Below the pieces are notes generated by a model, which saw only the letters and a list, made by a program, of their open reading frames with translations, ran no database searches and was not told the DNA's origin. Below, piece after piece: positions 23,406-32,681 of a stretch of 64,000 bases of DNA (position 1 is its first letter; every line of letters begins with the position of its first letter). The stretch is taken from the NCBI GenBank assembly GCA_021373015.1, contig JAJFTJ010000005.1, positions 289,072 through 353,071 on the forward strand, in the 5' to 3' direction. Made by a program: the position numbers and the translations under genes. The DNA comes from Nitrospiraceae bacterium (GTDB taxonomy: Bacteria; Nitrospirota; Thermodesulfovibrionia; Thermodesulfovibrionales; UBA1546).

Positions 23406-25861
23406 ATTGAAGAAACCAGATCAAAAGTTTTAATCCCATCAAGTTTTTTGCCAGCATCCTGTATGTAAAATGTATCCTGAGCAATACCTAGTTCAGTATT
23501 TATTTTAGCAGATATGATATTCAGCCCTTTTTCTAGAAAAAGATTTGATACATCATATAAAAGTCCCAACCTGTCTGTAGAAAAAAATTCAGCTATTGTA
23601 CTGTCACTGGAAGTCTCATTATCTATCTCTACAAACACCCCGAATATGCTAACAGATTCTTTACGTGAATATGTTAGATCAAAAATTAAATCCTCAAAGA
23701 TAGAGGTTCTCAATCCCTTCTTAATAGTATCATCCATCCCATCCCACCACAGCTCTTTCCAGTTTGAAATTTGAATCTTATCGATAACAAGACCATTCGT
23801 CCCGGTATATAGCCTTGCACTAACAATATTAAGCCATTTTGATGATAGAAATCCCACAATTTTTGAGAAAAGACCTGGCCTATCCCACGTTGCAATAATT
23901 ATCTCTGTTAATGAATCAGTTTTGGAATTAATCTCAACTGTAAAAATATCATTTTTTAATTGAGAAACAAGTTTAAAATCAGAATATACCTTTTCTATGG
24001 ATGTTGAGATCATATATCTGTCAGGCATCTGTTTAATGAATTTGTCTAATTCTTTTTTATCTGTGCCAATGTATGAAGATAATATTTTATTAATATGTTT
24101 CTGGGTATTCCTTCTTATGCCCTTGAGATAGTTAAGTGTATGATCAAACAGATCGTTTAAGAGATATGCCTTCCATTCGGTCCAGAATCCTGGGTTAACA
24201 GCAGACATGTCAGCATAAGTCATAAGATATATTGACTTAAGACTTTCTTCGTCACTAACTGCATCAGCAAATTGAGATATTAGTTCAGTATCTTCTATTT
24301 CTCTTTTTAAGGCTAATAAAGACATCAGAATATGATTCTTCACGAGAAATTCTATCCTCTGTCGTTTATCAGTCCGGATGTTAAACCGCTCTAAAATATT
24401 TTTTATTATTCTGTATCCTTCTCCTTGATGATATCTCCCTGCTGCCTTTCCAATATCATGGAAAAGAAGCGCCATAAACAATATTTCTTTTTCTTCAAGT
24501 CCATTAATTATTTTCGAAAGATATTCAAGGTTTTTGAATTTTGTGTTTCTCAAAAGCTCGAGATTTTTTATAGCAATAAGAGTATGCTCATCAACAGTAT
24601 ATCTGTGATAAGGTTCATACACAACAAGCGATCTCAGCGCTCCGAATTCAGGTATGAATCTTCCAAGCACTCCTGTTTCATGCATAAGATTAAGAGTTTC
24701 ATAGACTCTATCACTCTTCAAAATTTTGATAAAGCAGGCTGCTGCCCTAGAAGAATTCCTGATTTTTTTATTTATTAAAAAAAGATTCTGCTTTATTTCA
24801 TATCTGAGGCTTTTACTGAAGTCCCTGCCTGTCTTAGAAAAAACATAATATGCTTCAATTATTCTCCATGGTTCTTTTCTGAACAAATCCTGCTGATAAT
24901 GTGCAATTACATTGGTGCATAGATAAAAATTGTCAGTTATGCGTTTCTTTATAAGACTATTAAAAAATCTCCTTTGCACAAAAAACTTCTTAGCAACACA
25001 TGCTTCTATCAGACTTTTTGTAACCGCTTTAATAACATTTGCCTTAAGATAAAAATACCTCATAAATCTTTCTGAACCAAGAAATTTTTTAGAATCTCTA
25101 AATCCAAGTTTAAGAGCAACACTGGATTGCAGATTAAAAGAAAGAGAATCATTTTTTCTTTCATTGATGATATGAAGGCAAAATCGGATTTTCAGAAGAA
25201 AATCATAAGCCTTGAGGAACCTTCTTAATTCATTCTTCTCTATTACGCCTGCAAGCTGCTCAAGCTTGTTAAGTCTTAATACAACATTCGAAAGCCATAG
25301 TGCTGTATGCACATCCCTAAGACAGCCCTGTCCTTCTTTTATGTTTGGTTCGAGCAAAAAAACAGAACCTCCGTAATCAATATGCCTTTTAGCCATTTCT
25401 GAAAGTTTTGCTTTTATAAAACTTTTTTGATTCTTATATGCTATTTCCGAATAAACTTTATCAGTAAAATAGTCATAAAGCTCTTTGTCTCCTGCAATAA
25501 ATCTGGATTCAAGCAAAGATGTATGAGTGCGAATGTCTTTCTTGGCTTCTATAATGCACTCTTCAGCAGTTCTGAATGAATGGCCGACTGTCAGCCCCTT
25601 ATCCCACAGCTGATAAAGAACTGTTTCAACTTTTTTTGAATCAGATTTGTCTTTTGCGAAAAACATTATATCAATATCAGAAAAAGGAGCGAGTTCTGCC
25701 CTGCCATATCCGCCAACTGCAATAAGCACAATAGGGTTTTTTGATTTGATTGAATTGAAGATATTGATGAGAAGATCGTCTGTTTTTTTTGTGTATAAAG
25801 CAGTTAATTCTCTGCCGTTTGATTTATCAAACAGTTCACTGATCTCACTGAGAAGGTCCAT
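23384..25861 (-). CDS. glnD: Bifunctional uridylyltransferase/uridylyl-removing enzyme GlnD
   Basis: Main glutamine sensor that uridylylates and deuridylylates PII proteins. 825 residues: nucleotidyltransferase domain with GGYGRAELAPFSDIDIMF near residues 48-65, GlnD linker domain, HD phosphohydrolase (HTLIAIKNLE, FHDIGKA) about 425-475, and two C-terminal ACT domains (WDRPGLFSKIVGFL; TDRLGLLYDVSNLF) that bind glutamine. It is close downstream of amt and an oligopeptide-binding lipoprotein, consistent with nitrogen control. No PII gene is in the window. Confidence 0.93.
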   Translation of the reverse strand: MDLLSEISELFDKSNGRELTALYTKKTDDLLINIFNSIKSKNPIVLIAVGGYGRAELAPFSDIDIMFFAKDKSDSKKVETVLYQLWDKGLTVGHSFRTAEECIIEAKKDIRTHTSLLESRFIAGDKELYDYFTDKVYSEIAYKNQKSFIKAKLSEMAKRHIDYGGSVFLLEPNIKEGQGCLRDVHTALWLSNVVLRLNKLEQLAGVIEKNELRRFLKAYDFLLKIRFCLHIINERKNDSLSFNLQSSVALKLGFRDSKKFLGSERFMRYFYLKANVIKAVTKSLIEACVAKKFFVQRRFFNSLIKKRITDNFYLCTNVIAHYQQDLFRKEPWRIIEAYYVFSKTGRDFSKSLRYEIKQNLFLINKKIRNSSRAAACFIKILKSDRVYETLNLMHETGVLGRFIPEFGALRSLVVYEPYHRYTVDEHTLIAIKNLELLRNTKFKNLEYLSKIINGLEEKEILFMALLFHDIGKAAGRYHQGEGYRIIKNILERFNIRTDKRQRIEFLVKNHILMSLLALKREIEDTELISQFADAVSDEESLKSIYLMTYADMSAVNPGFWTEWKAYLLNDLFDHTLNYLKGIRRNTQKHINKILSSYIGTDKKELDKFIKQMPDRYMISTSIEKVYSDFKLVSQLKNDIFTVEINSKTDSLTEIIIATWDRPGLFSKIVGFLSSKWLNIVSARLYTGTNGLVIDKIQISNWKELWWDGMDDTIKKGLRTSIFEDLIFDLTYSRKESVSIFGVFVEIDNETSSDSTIAEFFSTDRLGLLYDVSNLFLEKGLNIISAKINTELGIAQDTFYIQDAGKKLDGIKTFDLVSSIWEKLKR

Positions 25862-25882
25862 GCATTATGATACTACAGAATC

Positions 25883-27478
25883 TTATGGCGTGTACCAATC
25901 CATTTTATTCTTCGGCACGCGCCAGTGTATAAAGTCATACCATATCCCCAATGGAGCTTTCTCAACGCCTTTAAATCGTTTATGAAGTACCGGTAGAGCA
26001 TCAGGCACATAAAGAAAGGTGTAAGGCTGATCTTCAGCAAGTATCTCATGAATTCTGTGATAAATTTTTTTTCTTTTCTCTATGTCAAACACATGTCTTC
26101 CTTTTATCAAAAGTCTGTCAACCTCCTCATTCTTATATGAGATAAAATTAAATTCTCCCTCTTTTATTTTTGACGAATGCCATATGTCGTACAGATCAGG
26201 ATCTCTGGATAATGACCATCCCATAATAACGGCCTCAAATTTCTTTTTATCTATGAACTCATGCAGCATAGCCTGCCATTCCAGAACATTAATATTCATT
26301 TCAACACCGATTTGGATAAGATTTTCCTTCATTATCTGAGCAGTTTTTATTCTTGCATCATTGCCTTGATTTACTAAGAGTGTGAATGAAAAAATTTTTC
26401 CGTCTTTCTCAAGTAGTCCGCTTTTTCCTTTTTTCCATCCTGCTTCGGCAAATAATTCAAGCGATTTGCCGGGATTATATTCCAGGTCTTTTACATCTTG
26501 ATTGTATGCCCATGATTCAGGAGGGAAAGGTCCTGTGCAAGGACTTCCATAACCAAGAAGAACTCCGTCTATAATATCCTTCTTGTTAATTGCATATGTA
26601 ATAGCCTGCCTGATCCTCTTGTCTGCAAACTTGGGATCAAGCAGATTATATCCAAGATATGTATAACCAAAAGACGGGTATCTGAATCCTTGAAAATATT
26701 TTTTAAAAAAATCTGTTCGTGCGTGAAGTTTAAATTGGGGAGGAGTCAAGTTCATAACATCTATTCCGCCGAACTTTAGTTCGAGAAACATCGTTGAATT
26801 ATCAGGTATAATCCTTGTTACGTATTTATCTATGCCTGCTCTTCCCTCAAAATACCTGTCAAAAGCTTCTAGAACAATCTTTTGACCTGTAACCCATTCC
26901 TTAAGTTTGTATGGTCCAGTTCCTATTGGATTTCTATTGTAATATTGGGAACTTATGTCTTTTCCATCAAGTATATGTTTAGGTATAATTCCCATGCCCC
27001 ATGACTCTAATGCAGACGCATAAGGCTCTTTATAAGTGACTCTAACAGTATATCTGTCAAGAGCTTTGACTTTGTCAACAGGCCCGTAATTGCTGACATA
27101 TGGTGTTGGAACTTTTGGATTTGTAACAGTGTTGTAAGTAAAGACTACATCGTCTGATGTTAATTCAATTCCGTCATGCCAGAGTACACCTTTTCTCAAA
27201 TAAAAAGTTATCTGAAGACCACTGGGAGATATATCCCATGAATGTGCCAAGTCACCAGTTATATTTATATTCTTGTCGTATTTTGTTAATCCGTTAAATA
27301 TTCTGTTGCTTATGTCACCAGAAGCACTGTCAGATGCAAGCAAAGGCAGTAATCTCTTTGCATCAGCAAGCGATCCTATTGTTATAGCATCGGGATTTTT
27401 GACCTCTGGTTCGTTAGCGCAAGAATAAATCGAAACTACTAATATCAGACCTGCGATTAACCTGCAAGTTATACTCAT
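25883..27478 (-). CDS. Peptide/nickel-type ABC transporter substrate-binding lipoprotein (SBP family 5)
   Basis: 531 residues with a lipoprotein signal (LIAGLILVVSIYSC, lipid-modified Cys about residue 20) and the family-5 binding fold (DAKRLLPLLASD; LAHSWDISPSGLQITFYLRK; RQAITYAINKKDIID). It probably captures di- or oligopeptides in the periplasm. No permease or ATPase genes are nearby, so it must use a transporter encoded elsewhere. Its place between amt and glnD suggests nitrogen scavenging. Confidence 0.85.
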   Translation of the reverse strand: MSITCRLIAGLILVVSIYSCANEPEVKNPDAITIGSLADAKRLLPLLASDSASGDISNRIFNGLTKYDKNINITGDLAHSWDISPSGLQITFYLRKGVLWHDGIELTSDDVVFTYNTVTNPKVPTPYVSNYGPVDKVKALDRYTVRVTYKEPYASALESWGMGIIPKHILDGKDISSQYYNRNPIGTGPYKLKEWVTGQKIVLEAFDRYFEGRAGIDKYVTRIIPDNSTMFLELKFGGIDVMNLTPPQFKLHARTDFFKKYFQGFRYPSFGYTYLGYNLLDPKFADKRIRQAITYAINKKDIIDGVLLGYGSPCTGPFPPESWAYNQDVKDLEYNPGKSLELFAEAGWKKGKSGLLEKDGKIFSFTLLVNQGNDARIKTAQIMKENLIQIGVEMNINVLEWQAMLHEFIDKKKFEAVIMGWSLSRDPDLYDIWHSSKIKEGEFNFISYKNEEVDRLLIKGRHVFDIEKRKKIYHRIHEILAEDQPYTFLYVPDALPVLHKRFKGVEKAPLGIWYDFIHWRVPKNKMDWYTP

Positions 27479-27508
27479 AACATATATTTTAGCACAGACC
27501 AGAAAGCC

Positions 27509-28831
27509 TTATGAGGTATAGCCGCTTTCTTCATGCTGACTTAAGTCAAGACCCATAACCTCGTCTTCCTCAGAAATTCTCAAACCTATTGTCAGGTCTA
27601 AAAACTTAAGAAGTCCCAGAGTTATAGCAAACGAATATACAGCAACCACTGCTATAGCTAGAAACTGAATCCAAAGCTGATTTGTATTACCGAAAAACAA
27701 TCCGTCTGCTCCAGTTGAATTTATAAGTTTCTGCGCAAACAAGCCTGCGCCGATTGTCCCGATAATGCCTCCAATTCCATGAACTCCAAAAGCATCCAGA
27801 GAATCGTCATAACCAAGCTTTCCTTTTTTACTCAATGCAAAATAACACCCTGCTCCTGCTAACAAACCTATTGCAAGCGCTGGCATTGGACCAACAAAAC
27901 CTGAAGCTGGTGTTATAGTTGCAAGTCCTGCAATAGAACCGGTTGCTGCACCTAGCATTGTTGGTTTTCCCCTATGAAGCCACTCTACAATTACCCATGC
28001 AAGAGTTGCTGACACAGCAGCAATATGTGTAGTAACAAAAGCAATTGTGCTTAATCCTCCTGATGCAAGAGCGCTGCCTCCGTTAAAACCAAACCAGCCA
28101 AACCATAACAAACCAGTTCCGAGCACTGTCATCGGGAGATTATGAGGCGCCATTGTCTCGCGCATATATCCTTTTCTCTTGCCAATAACTATAGCTGCTG
28201 CAAGCGCTGAGATACCTGATGTTATATGAACAACAACTCCTCCTGCAAAATCCAGCACACCAAGATTTTTTAGCCATCCGCCATTGCCCCATACCCAGTG
28301 CGCAACAGGGTCATAGACAATAGTTGACCAGAAAAGAGTGAAAACGAGGAAAGCAGAAAACTTCATTCGTTCTGCAAAAGCTCCGCTTATTAGAGCCGGG
28401 GTTATTACTGCAAACATAGCCTGATATATCATAAAAGCCATATGAGGCACCGTAGGAGCATAGTCTGGGTTCGGGCTGATTCCCACATTATTCAGGCTGA
28501 ACCATTCAAGATTACCGATAATTCCTTTCACATCAGGACCAAAAGAAAGACTGTAACCGATAAAAATCCACTGAATTGTAACAACAGCTATGGCAATGAA
28601 ACTATGCATTATTGTGCCAAGTACATTTTTTCGTCTCACCATACCGCCATAAAAAAGCGCAAGGCCTGGTGTCATTAACATAACAAGCGCTGTTGATGTA
28701 AGCACCCATGCTGTATCGCCTGTATTTATATTTGAGATTGAGGCTGCTGCATTCTGTGCTGACTGCTCAGCAAATGCATTCCCTATTGAAAAAAAACAAG
28801 CTATCACTAGAACCGCAAGTATAGTTTTCAT
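27509..28831 (-). CDS. amt: Ammonium transporter Amt
   Basis: 440 residues: signal peptide (TILAVLVIACFFSIGNAFA) and eleven membrane helices of the Amt/Rh family, with AFAERMKF, VYDPVAHWVWG (conserved Asp and pore-associated His) and FGVHGIGGIIG (second pore His). The C-terminal tail EVMGLDLSQHEE is the PII (GlnK) contact segment. The ATG at 28831 is chosen over an upstream TTG because GGAGGT lies 5 bases before it. A sigma-54 promoter precedes the gene, so it is likely induced by nitrogen limitation. Confidence 0.93.
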   Translation of the reverse strand: MKTILAVLVIACFFSIGNAFAEQSAQNAAASISNINTGDTAWVLTSTALVMLMTPGLALFYGGMVRRKNVLGTIMHSFIAIAVVTIQWIFIGYSLSFGPDVKGIIGNLEWFSLNNVGISPNPDYAPTVPHMAFMIYQAMFAVITPALISGAFAERMKFSAFLVFTLFWSTIVYDPVAHWVWGNGGWLKNLGVLDFAGGVVVHITSGISALAAAIVIGKRKGYMRETMAPHNLPMTVLGTGLLWFGWFGFNGGSALASGGLSTIAFVTTHIAAVSATLAWVIVEWLHRGKPTMLGAATGSIAGLATITPASGFVGPMPALAIGLLAGAGCYFALSKKGKLGYDDSLDAFGVHGIGGIIGTIGAGLFAQKLINSTGADGLFFGNTNQLWIQFLAIAVVAVYSFAITLGLLKFLDLTIGLRISEEDEVMGLDLSQHEESGYTS

Positions 28832-28870
28832 TATTGACCTCCACAATATTCTTTTTTAATTATCATTAAT

Positions 28871-28887
28871 TGCAGGTATCGTGCCAG
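28871..28887 (-). promoter_or_regulatory. Sigma-54 (RpoN) promoter upstream of amt
   Basis: The minus strand reads CTGGCACGATACCTGCA, matching 16 of 17 positions of the -24/-12 consensus YTGGCACGRNNNTTGCW (C instead of T at the first base of TTGC). Spacing between the GG and GC elements is correct. Its -12 end lies 40 bases before the amt start codon, giving a leader of roughly 28 bases. An NtrC-type activator would be required; no clear enhancer was identified in the 120 bp beyond it. Confidence 0.75.
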
Positions 28888-29011
28888 AAGAAAATTGAAG
28901 TGAAACAAGGAGTTTTGCAGGTGAATTCAAAATATTTGTATGAAATAAAAGCATTCATTGTCTAAATTTTAAGCAGAAAAGAAAATAGGAACTGTTGAAA
29001 TTATTTTTGTA

Positions 29012-29161
29012 TCAGAGCTCTTTGTCTGATGTCTTGTCTGAGGTTCCCGACCTCTTTGGAGATTTAGGTATTCAGGTCTGTATTCCTAGTTTAGGAAAAA
29101 CAACAAACTGCAAAACCAGCCAGAGAACTATGATTTCTAATATCACCAGCCAATCGCTCAT
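29012..29161 (-). CDS. Candidate small membrane selenoprotein (in-frame TGA at codon 30), 49 aa
   Basis: The ATG overlaps the secG stop (TAATG), so translation is coupled. The first 29 codons give one membrane helix (WLVILEIIVLWLVLQFVVF) followed by PKLGIQT. An in-frame TGA (29072-29074) comes next, then 19 more codons (IPKSPKRSG...) to a second TGA. Starting 17 bases after the first TGA, the mRNA can form GAGGU-CGGGA-ACCUC, placing GGU about where bacterial SECIS loops lie. If TGA is a plain stop the product is a 29-residue peptide. No selABC genes are in the window, so this is a hypothesis. Confidence 0.45.
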
Positions 29162-29517
29162 TATTTTTGAGCTGGGACTGCAGGTGTCTGTTGCTGCTGT
29201 GGTTGCACAGGCTGAAAACCTCCGCCCTGGGCTGCCGGAGTCTGTACAGGCATATCAGCCTTTGCAGGTATATTTTTAATAACAGAACTGCCTTTTGATG
29301 AAATAATTGCAAGCATCAGGGACGTCAGCATAAAAACTACTGCAGCAATTGTCGTAATCTTGCTGAAAAAAGTTGCTGCGCCGCGGCTTCCAAAAAGTGT
29401 CTGGCTTGAACCGCCAAATGCAGCTCCGAGTTCTGCGCCTTTACCGCTCTGAAGCAGAACGATAAATATTAAAAACAATGATACAACTATATGTGCTATC
29501 AAAAGCAATGCTGTCAT
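29161..29517 (-). CDS. secG: Protein-export membrane protein SecG
   Basis: Auxiliary subunit of the SecYEG translocon. Two membrane helices (LLIAHIVVSLFLIFIVLLQ; TTIAAVVFMLTSLMLAIIS) flank the family signature SGKGAELGAAFGGSSQTLFGSRGA. The C-terminal ~35 residues are Pro/Gln-rich and dispensable-looking. It overlaps tpiA by ATGA, the common tpiA-secG pairing. Confidence 0.93.
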   Translation of the reverse strand: MTALLLIAHIVVSLFLIFIVLLQSGKGAELGAAFGGSSQTLFGSRGAATFFSKITTIAAVVFMLTSLMLAIISSKGSSVIKNIPAKADMPVQTPAAQGGGFQPVQPQQQQTPAVPAQK

Positions 29518-30263
29518 TTTACCCCCATAAATTTAACTATCCTTGTAAAGGTTCCCGGCTTTAGGCTAGCTCCGCCAACAAGTGCGCCATCCACATCATT
29601 GCAGGACATCAGCGCATCTACATTTTCCGGAGTAACACTGCCGCCATATATTATACGGATTTCATCAGCTTTTTTTCCATACAAAATTTTCAGCCTAGCT
29701 CTTATATGTGCATGAGCTTCCTGCGCCTGTTCAATTGTGGCTGTTTTACCAGTGCCTATTGCCCATATAGGCTCATATGCAGTTACAATATTATCAGAGC
29801 TTATATTCTTCAGCCCATTTTCTATCTGCCTGTTTAATACCTCAAAAGTCTCGCCCGACTCTCTCTGTTCCAGAGACTCTCCGATGCACATTATAACTTT
29901 AAGTCCATTTTTGTTTGATGCACTAACCTTCTTGTTTACAATTTCGTCTGTCTCATTGAAATACTGTCGCCTTTCTGAGTGGCCCACAATAACATACGTG
30001 CAACCGCAGCTCAAAAGCATTGCAGGAGATATCTCGCCTGTGAATGCGCCTTTTTCTTCATAGAAAATATTTTGAGCAGCAAGTTTTATATTTGTATCTC
30101 TTACTAGTTCAGACGCAATGCTAAGAGATGTGAAAGAAGGTGCTATTATTATTTCCCTGTCAGTTAAATTATTTACAGAAGGTATAAATTCCCTGAAGTA
30201 TTCCTTGGTCTCGTTGATTGTTTTATTCATCTTCCAGTTTGCAGAAATAAAAGGTTTACGCAT
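29514..30263 (-). CDS. tpiA: Triosephosphate isomerase TpiA
   Basis: Interconverts dihydroxyacetone phosphate and glyceraldehyde 3-phosphate. The 249-residue TIM barrel has N-terminal NWKMNKT, catalytic His in VIGHSERR-type motif (VIVGHSERRQYF), catalytic Glu in VTAYEPIWAIGTGKTAT, and phosphate loop IIYGGSV. A divergent promoter region is shared with cspA. Confidence 0.96.
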   Translation of the reverse strand: MRKPFISANWKMNKTINETKEYFREFIPSVNNLTDREIIIAPSFTSLSIASELVRDTNIKLAAQNIFYEEKGAFTGEISPAMLLSCGCTYVIVGHSERRQYFNETDEIVNKKVSASNKNGLKVIMCIGESLEQRESGETFEVLNRQIENGLKNISSDNIVTAYEPIWAIGTGKTATIEQAQEAHAHIRARLKILYGKKADEIRIIYGGSVTPENVDALMSCNDVDGALVGGASLKPGTFTRIVKFMGVK

Positions 30264-30375
30264 TGTCTCTCTCCTGTAAAAATAAAAAGGTTTTTATCAT
30301 ATATCACAAGTAGAAATACCATATCTCACCTGAATATGTCAAAAAACAACCATATTTCATTGCAGTCAATTTTTC

Positions 30376-30404
30376 TTGACAATGAAAAATCTAAATGCTA
30401 TAAA
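30376..30404 (+). promoter_or_regulatory. Sigma-70-type promoter of cspA
   Basis: TTGACA (30376-30381) and TATAAA (30399-30404) are separated by 17 bases. The predicted transcript start near 30411 gives a ~37-base leader ending in the strong AAGGAGGG site (30430-30437) before the ATG. The leader is short compared with the long cold-shock leaders of E. coli cspA. Confidence 0.75.
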
Positions 30405-30447
30405 AGTCTATAATTTTTATTTTCATTTCAAGGAGGGATAAAGAAGC

Positions 30448-30651
30448 ATGTCTTTCGAGGGAAAAGTTAAGTGGTTTAATGAGAGCAAGGGATTCGGCTT
30501 CATCCAGCAGGAAAACGGTCCAGATGTATTTGTCCATTATTCTTCTATTGCAAGTGAAGGATTTAAGACGCTTGCAGAAGGTCAGAGGGTTAAATTTGAT
30601 ATAGTAGAGGGCGAACGCGGCCCAAAAGCTTCAAATGTAGAAAAGTTCTAA
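30448..30651 (+). CDS. cspA: Cold-shock-domain protein CspA family
   Basis: 67-residue OB-fold RNA chaperone with both RNA-binding motifs: KGFGFIQ (RNP1) and VFVHYSSI (RNP2). It has its own promoter and intrinsic terminator, so it is a monocistronic, probably highly expressed gene. Confidence 0.95.
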   Translation: MSFEGKVKWFNESKGFGFIQQENGPDVFVHYSSIASEGFKTLAEGQRVKFDIVEGERGPKASNVEKF

Positions 30652-30667
30652 TATTCTCGATCGTAAT

Positions 30668-30697
30668 AAAAGGTCTGCATTTATTTGCAGACCTTTT
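30668..30697 (+). terminator. Intrinsic terminator after cspA
   Basis: Twelve-base arms (aaaaggtctgca, 30668-30679; tgcagacctttt, 30686-30697) with a 6-base loop, followed on the plus strand by further T residues. It is a textbook rho-independent terminator 17 bases after the cspA stop. Confidence 0.85.
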
Positions 30698-30727
30698 TAA
30701 TCTTTTTATAAAATCAAGAGGAGAAAA

Positions 30728-31654
30728 ATGAGAAGCAAAGTATCAGTTATAGGCGCTGGGAATGTAGGCGCATCAACAGCGCAGCTTATTGCTCAATCAG
30801 GACTTGCCGATGTTGTTCTTTTTGATATTGCAGAAGGCATACCGCAAGGCAAGGCATTAGACATAGCCGAGGCATGTCCTTTATGGAATTCACATGTATC
30901 AGTGAAAGGAACAAACAGTTACACTGACACTAAAAATTCTGATATCATCGTAATTACTGCCGGCTTGCCAAGAAAACCCAACATGTCACGTGATGATCTG
31001 CTTCATGCAAATGCTGCTGTTATCAAGGCGGTAGCATCAGAAATTGCAAAAACATCATTAAACGGGATTATCATAGTTGTGACAAATCCAATGGATGTTA
31101 TGGCTCATCTGGCATGGAAAACAACAGGATTTAAACAGAATCGTATTATTGGAATGGGAGGGATACTTGATTCAGCCAGGCTCAGAACATTTATTGCATG
31201 GGAAATGAAGACATCGCCGGAAGATATTGAAGCTCTTGTGCTTGGAGGACATGGTGACCAGATGGTGCCGCTCCCAAGATTCACAACAGTAAAAGGTATA
31301 CCCATAACAGAGCTTTTTAACAAAGATGCGATTGAAGCCTTAATAAAACGAACAAGAAGCGGCGGAGCTGAAATAGTCAGCCTTTTAAAGGCAGGAAGCG
31401 CTTATTATGCCCCTGCTGCAGCTACATTTCAGATGGTCAAATCAATCCTAAATGATGAAAAAAGAATACTGCCCTGTGCTGTACTCCTCAACGGCGAATA
31501 TGGTGAAAAAAACATACACATAGGTGTTCCGGTAATACTTGGCAGAGATGGAGCAGAAAAGGTGATAGAAATAAAATTATCTCAAGAAGAAAAAACAGAA
31601 TTTAAGTCATCATGCGATGCAGTTAGAGATATGATCTTAAAAATAACAGGATAA
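30728..31654 (+). CDS. mdh: Malate dehydrogenase
   Basis: NAD-dependent malate/oxaloacetate interconversion. The 308-residue LDH/MDH-family protein has a Rossmann motif (GAGNVGASTAQLI), NAD/substrate loop (TAGLPRKPNMSRDDLL with Arg pair typical of malate specificity), VTNPMDVMAHL, and catalytic His in VLGGHGDQMVPLPR. It reads directly into ndk 12 bases later. Confidence 0.93.
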   Translation: MRSKVSVIGAGNVGASTAQLIAQSGLADVVLFDIAEGIPQGKALDIAEACPLWNSHVSVKGTNSYTDTKNSDIIVITAGLPRKPNMSRDDLLHANAAVIKAVASEIAKTSLNGIIIVVTNPMDVMAHLAWKTTGFKQNRIIGMGGILDSARLRTFIAWEMKTSPEDIEALVLGGHGDQMVPLPRFTTVKGIPITELFNKDAIEALIKRTRSGGAEIVSLLKAGSAYYAPAAATFQMVKSILNDEKRILPCAVLLNGEYGEKNIHIGVPVILGRDGAEKVIEIKLSQEEKTEFKSSCDAVRDMILKITG

Positions 31655-31666
31655 CAGAGGATAAAA

Positions 31667-32080
31667 ATGGAAAAAACCTTATCAATAGTAAAGCCTGACG
31701 GAGTTAAAAAAAACGTGATTGGAGAAATAATATCAAGATTTGAAAAAAAAGGATTGAGAATCGCAGCACTGAGAATGTTGAAACTCTCGAAAGATGATGC
31801 AAAAAACTTTTATATTGTCCACAAGGAAAAACCTTTTTACAACGCACTTACAGATTTTATGTCTGAAGGTCATATAGTTGTTATGGTTATTGAAGCTGAA
31901 AATGCTATATCAAGGGTTCGTGATATCATGGGAGCAACAAATCCTGCAAATGCTGCTCCCGGAACAATAAGAAAAGATTTTGCTTCTGATATTGAACGCA
32001 ACATAGTTCACGGTTCAGATTCAAAGGAATCAGCTTCTTATGAGATCCCGTTCTTTTTTTCGAGTCTGGAAATTAGATAG
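31667..32080 (+). CDS. ndk: Nucleoside diphosphate kinase
   Basis: Phosphorylates NDPs to NTPs. 137 residues with the N-terminal [13 protein letters not shown] and the active-site histidine in RNIVHGSDS. The usual family length and an intact catalytic motif make the call firm. Co-transcribed with mdh. Confidence 0.95.
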   Translation: MEKTLSIVKPDGVKKNVIGEIISRFEKKGLRIAALRMLKLSKDDAKNFYIVHKEKPFYNALTDFMSEGHIVVMVIEAENAISRVRDIMGATNPANAAPGTIRKDFASDIERNIVHGSDSKESASYEIPFFFSSLEIR

Positions 32081-32151
32081 ATAACTCACTACTATCAGAG
32101 CTTGCAAATAAGCAGATAGATGCAGTAATATTATAAGCAGGGTTAAAAAAA

Positions 32152-32409
32152 ATGTACTTTATTTTTTGTAACAAAAAGACCTCTCTCTTATTTGCAGGCT
32201 TTGCTCTAATCACAATAGCAGGATTAGGCGTAATCCTATACGATGATGACCTTACTGATACAAACTGTCCGCCTGATATTGCTGCAAAATATTCTGCTGT
32301 TGTTTACCACAACGAAGGAATTCTGTATGTAAGCGTATTATCTAAAACTGAAATTTATCATTTTTTATATAAGAATCCCTCTTTAAATAGAGCTCCGCCA
32401 ACCGCATAA
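32152..32409 (+). CDS. Small membrane-anchored hypothetical protein, 85 aa
   Basis: One N-terminal membrane helix (LLFAGFALITIAGLGVILY) followed by a short polar domain with an isolated cysteine in DTNCPPDIA. An AGGG motif lies about 10 bases before the ATG. No family is recognised. It sits between ndk and tatA on the same strand; frame length and composition look genuine but evidence is thin. Confidence 0.5.
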   Translation: MYFIFCNKKTSLLFAGFALITIAGLGVILYDDDLTDTNCPPDIAAKYSAVVYHNEGILYVSVLSKTEIYHFLYKNPSLNRAPPTA

Positions 32410-32468
32410 TCCTAATTTATTTTTATTCAGACTTTTTATATTTAGCAAAAATTTTCACAGGAGGTACC

Positions 32469-32648
32469 ATGTTCGGATTAGGAATGCCCGAAATTATTGT
32501 TGTTCTCGTTATTGCATTGCTGGTTTTTGGACCAAGCAAGCTTCCGTCACTTGGCAAAAGCCTTGGTGAAGCAATAAGGGGATTCAAAAAAGGTATGGAA
32601 GAAGTTGCATCTGATACAGATGGCAAGAAAAAGATAGAAGGCAAATAG
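32469..32648 (+). CDS. tatA: Twin-arginine translocase subunit TatA/TatE
   Basis: 59 residues: N-terminal membrane helix (MPEIIVVLVIALLVFGPSKL with the conserved FGPxKLP hinge), amphipathic helix (GKSLGEAIRGFKKGMEE) and charged tail. It forms the pore-like component of the Tat pathway for folded proteins. AGGAGG sits 4 bases before the ATG. No tatC is seen in the window. Confidence 0.93.
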   Translation: MFGLGMPEIIVVLVIALLVFGPSKLPSLGKSLGEAIRGFKKGMEEVASDTDGKKKIEGK

Positions 32649-32681
32649 TTTTTATGAACGCCTCTTTCAAAAAAAAATTAT

